Shown piece by piece: positions 4,555 through 5,119 of a stretch of 5,119 bases of DNA. This DNA comes from Chitinophaga pinensis (GTDB taxonomy: Bacteria; Bacteroidota; Bacteroidia; Flavobacteriales_D; Crocinitomicaceae). Under the pieces are notes generated by a model, which had not been told where the DNA came from, did no database searches, and saw nothing but the letters and a program-made list of their open reading frames with translations. The stretch is from positions 1 to 5,119 of the forward strand of contig CAMDGP010000173.1 of NCBI GenBank assembly GCA_945897765.1, read 5' to 3'. Every line of letters begins with the position of its first letter. Within the stretch, counting starts at the first letter, position 1. The translations under genes and the position numbers were made by a program.

Positions 4555-5119
4555 TCAATCGCAAATTCTACCTTTGTGTTGGTCATTGTGAAAATGTGCA
4601 TCTAAATCTTTAAATTCTAATAATAATTCCGCAGTCGGTTGTTTTGCTTGTAACTTAGATAAATCAGGTTGTCCAGCATCAACCCAAGCAGTGTACCAAA
4701 TCGAACCAACAGCTAAAATTGCGGTTCTCAATCTTCTCTCAACCATTCCGTTCATGCGATTGTGGTATGCATCACAAAACTCTTTGGAATAAGTAGAAAT
4801 TGTAGCGTTTCCACGTTGCTCGTAGGAATATTTTTTATCAGATGGAAATTCTTTGGTTAACTCTTTTTCAATGCGCAAAACAGAATCAAGTGCTAGATGT
4901 GAGCATTCAACTGCTACCCATGCGAAATCCAAAACATTCTTTACATAACGAACTTTACCGACAAAATAATCATAATCTTCTGCATTTATTTCAACGAGAC
5001 GACTTTCCCATAAACCGTGAATTCCACGTTGTCCTGTCATTTGCCCATTGTAGTTTTCCGTAGTATGCAAAGGAACGTGTGCATCACCAATATAATGTCC
5101 TATCTCAGCAGAATATTTG
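4555..5119 (-). CDS. Zinc-dependent phospholipase C / S1-P1 nuclease-like protein, C-terminal part
   Basis: The frame enters from the right edge, so the N-terminus, including any signal peptide, is missing; 187 residues are visible. The first visible residues, KYSAEIGHYIGDAHVPLHTT, contain the zinc-binding pattern H-x3-D-x5-H (visible His8, Asp12, His18), the same spacing as His118, Asp122 and His128 of Bacillus cereus phospholipase C. His34 and Glu38 in GIHGLWESRL match its His142-x3-Glu146 pair, so a three-zinc site is likely intact. Residues CSHLALDSVLRIEKEL, KYSYEQRGNATISTYSKEF, AYHNRMNGMVERRLRTAI and YTAWVDAGQPDLSKL are typical of a Bacteroidota group annotated as zinc-dependent phospholipase C family proteins. 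Hydrolysis of phospholipids or of nucleic acid are both possible, since the fold is shared. The TTG at 5070 is not the start: the conserved zinc motif lies upstream of it in the same frame. Likely cotranscribed with the small lipoprotein downstream. Confidence 0.85.
   Translation of the reverse strand, partial: KYSAEIGHYIGDAHVPLHTTENYNGQMTGQRGIHGLWESRLVEINAEDYDYFVGKVRYVKNVLDFAWVAVECSHLALDSVLRIEKELTKEFPSDKKYSYEQRGNATISTYSKEFCDAYHNRMNGMVERRLRTAILAVGSIWYTAWVDAGQPDLSKLQAKQPTAELLLEFKDLDAHFHNDQHKGRICD

Noticed and set aside
4842..5063. 73-codon plus-strand frame
   Set aside because: Antisense to the phospholipase-like gene, which has an intact zinc-ligand pattern.
5068..5070. TTG as start of the phospholipase-like protein
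   Set aside because: The same frame continues to the window edge and carries the conserved GHYIGDAHVPL zinc motif, so the gene is simply truncated by the window.
1..5119. CRISPR array, insertion sequence, tRNA, rRNA, or a defence or biosynthetic cluster
   Set aside because: I found no direct-repeat array, transposase, terminal inverted repeats, tRNA-like cloverleaf or linked set of system genes. The window is mostly ordinary housekeeping and envelope genes with several broken frames.

Overview
The window looks like chromosomal DNA from a member of the Bacteroidota, probably the Flavobacteriia or a close relative. The grounds are: very AT-rich DNA; start codons preceded by A-rich sequence rather than a Shine-Dalgarno; TAAATTTG boxes matching the Bacteroidota -7 promoter element TAnnTTTG; and a gene set typical of that phylum (a SdiA-regulated-type propeller protein, a small outer-membrane barrel-like protein, and a zinc-dependent phospholipase C-like protein followed by a tiny lipoprotein). 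This placement is inferred from gene style; there is no rRNA or other direct taxonomic marker.

Layout. Positions 1-700 (+) hold a decayed stretch. First comes a probable remnant of a BON-domain (OsmY-like) gene with in-frame stops. Next is a small uncharacterised gene whose reading frame breaks at an (AT)8 microsatellite; its displaced acidic tail is interrupted by a TAA where a tyrosine codon is expected. Immediately after is an intact dps gene (712-1188, +). Positions 1189-1551 contain no convincing gene. On the minus strand lie yjdM/phnA (1552-1896) and a secreted SdiA-regulated-like beta-propeller protein (2057-3022). A 63-base divergent intergenic region with promoter-like boxes on both strands leads to tag, DNA-3-methyladenine glycosylase I (3086 onward, +). 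Tag runs in frame, with no stop codon, through a run of nine A into a complete secreted protein gene (3605-4288). Converging from the right edge on the minus strand are the C-terminal part of a zinc-dependent phospholipase C-like protein (4555-5119, cut by the window edge) and, 38 bases downstream of it, a short lipoprotein frame (4304-4516) that has no ATG, GTG or TTG start.

How the genes relate. BON, Dps and Tag fit a loose stress and DNA-protection theme, but they are not one operon and no new multi-gene defence or biosynthetic system is visible. The notable feature is the number of reading-frame lesions in about 5 kb: stop codons, an (AT)n frameshift, a stop lost at poly-A, and a missing start codon. 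Two lie exactly in slippage-prone repeats. This could mean real gene decay, contingency-type switching, or sequencing error; the sequence alone cannot separate these.
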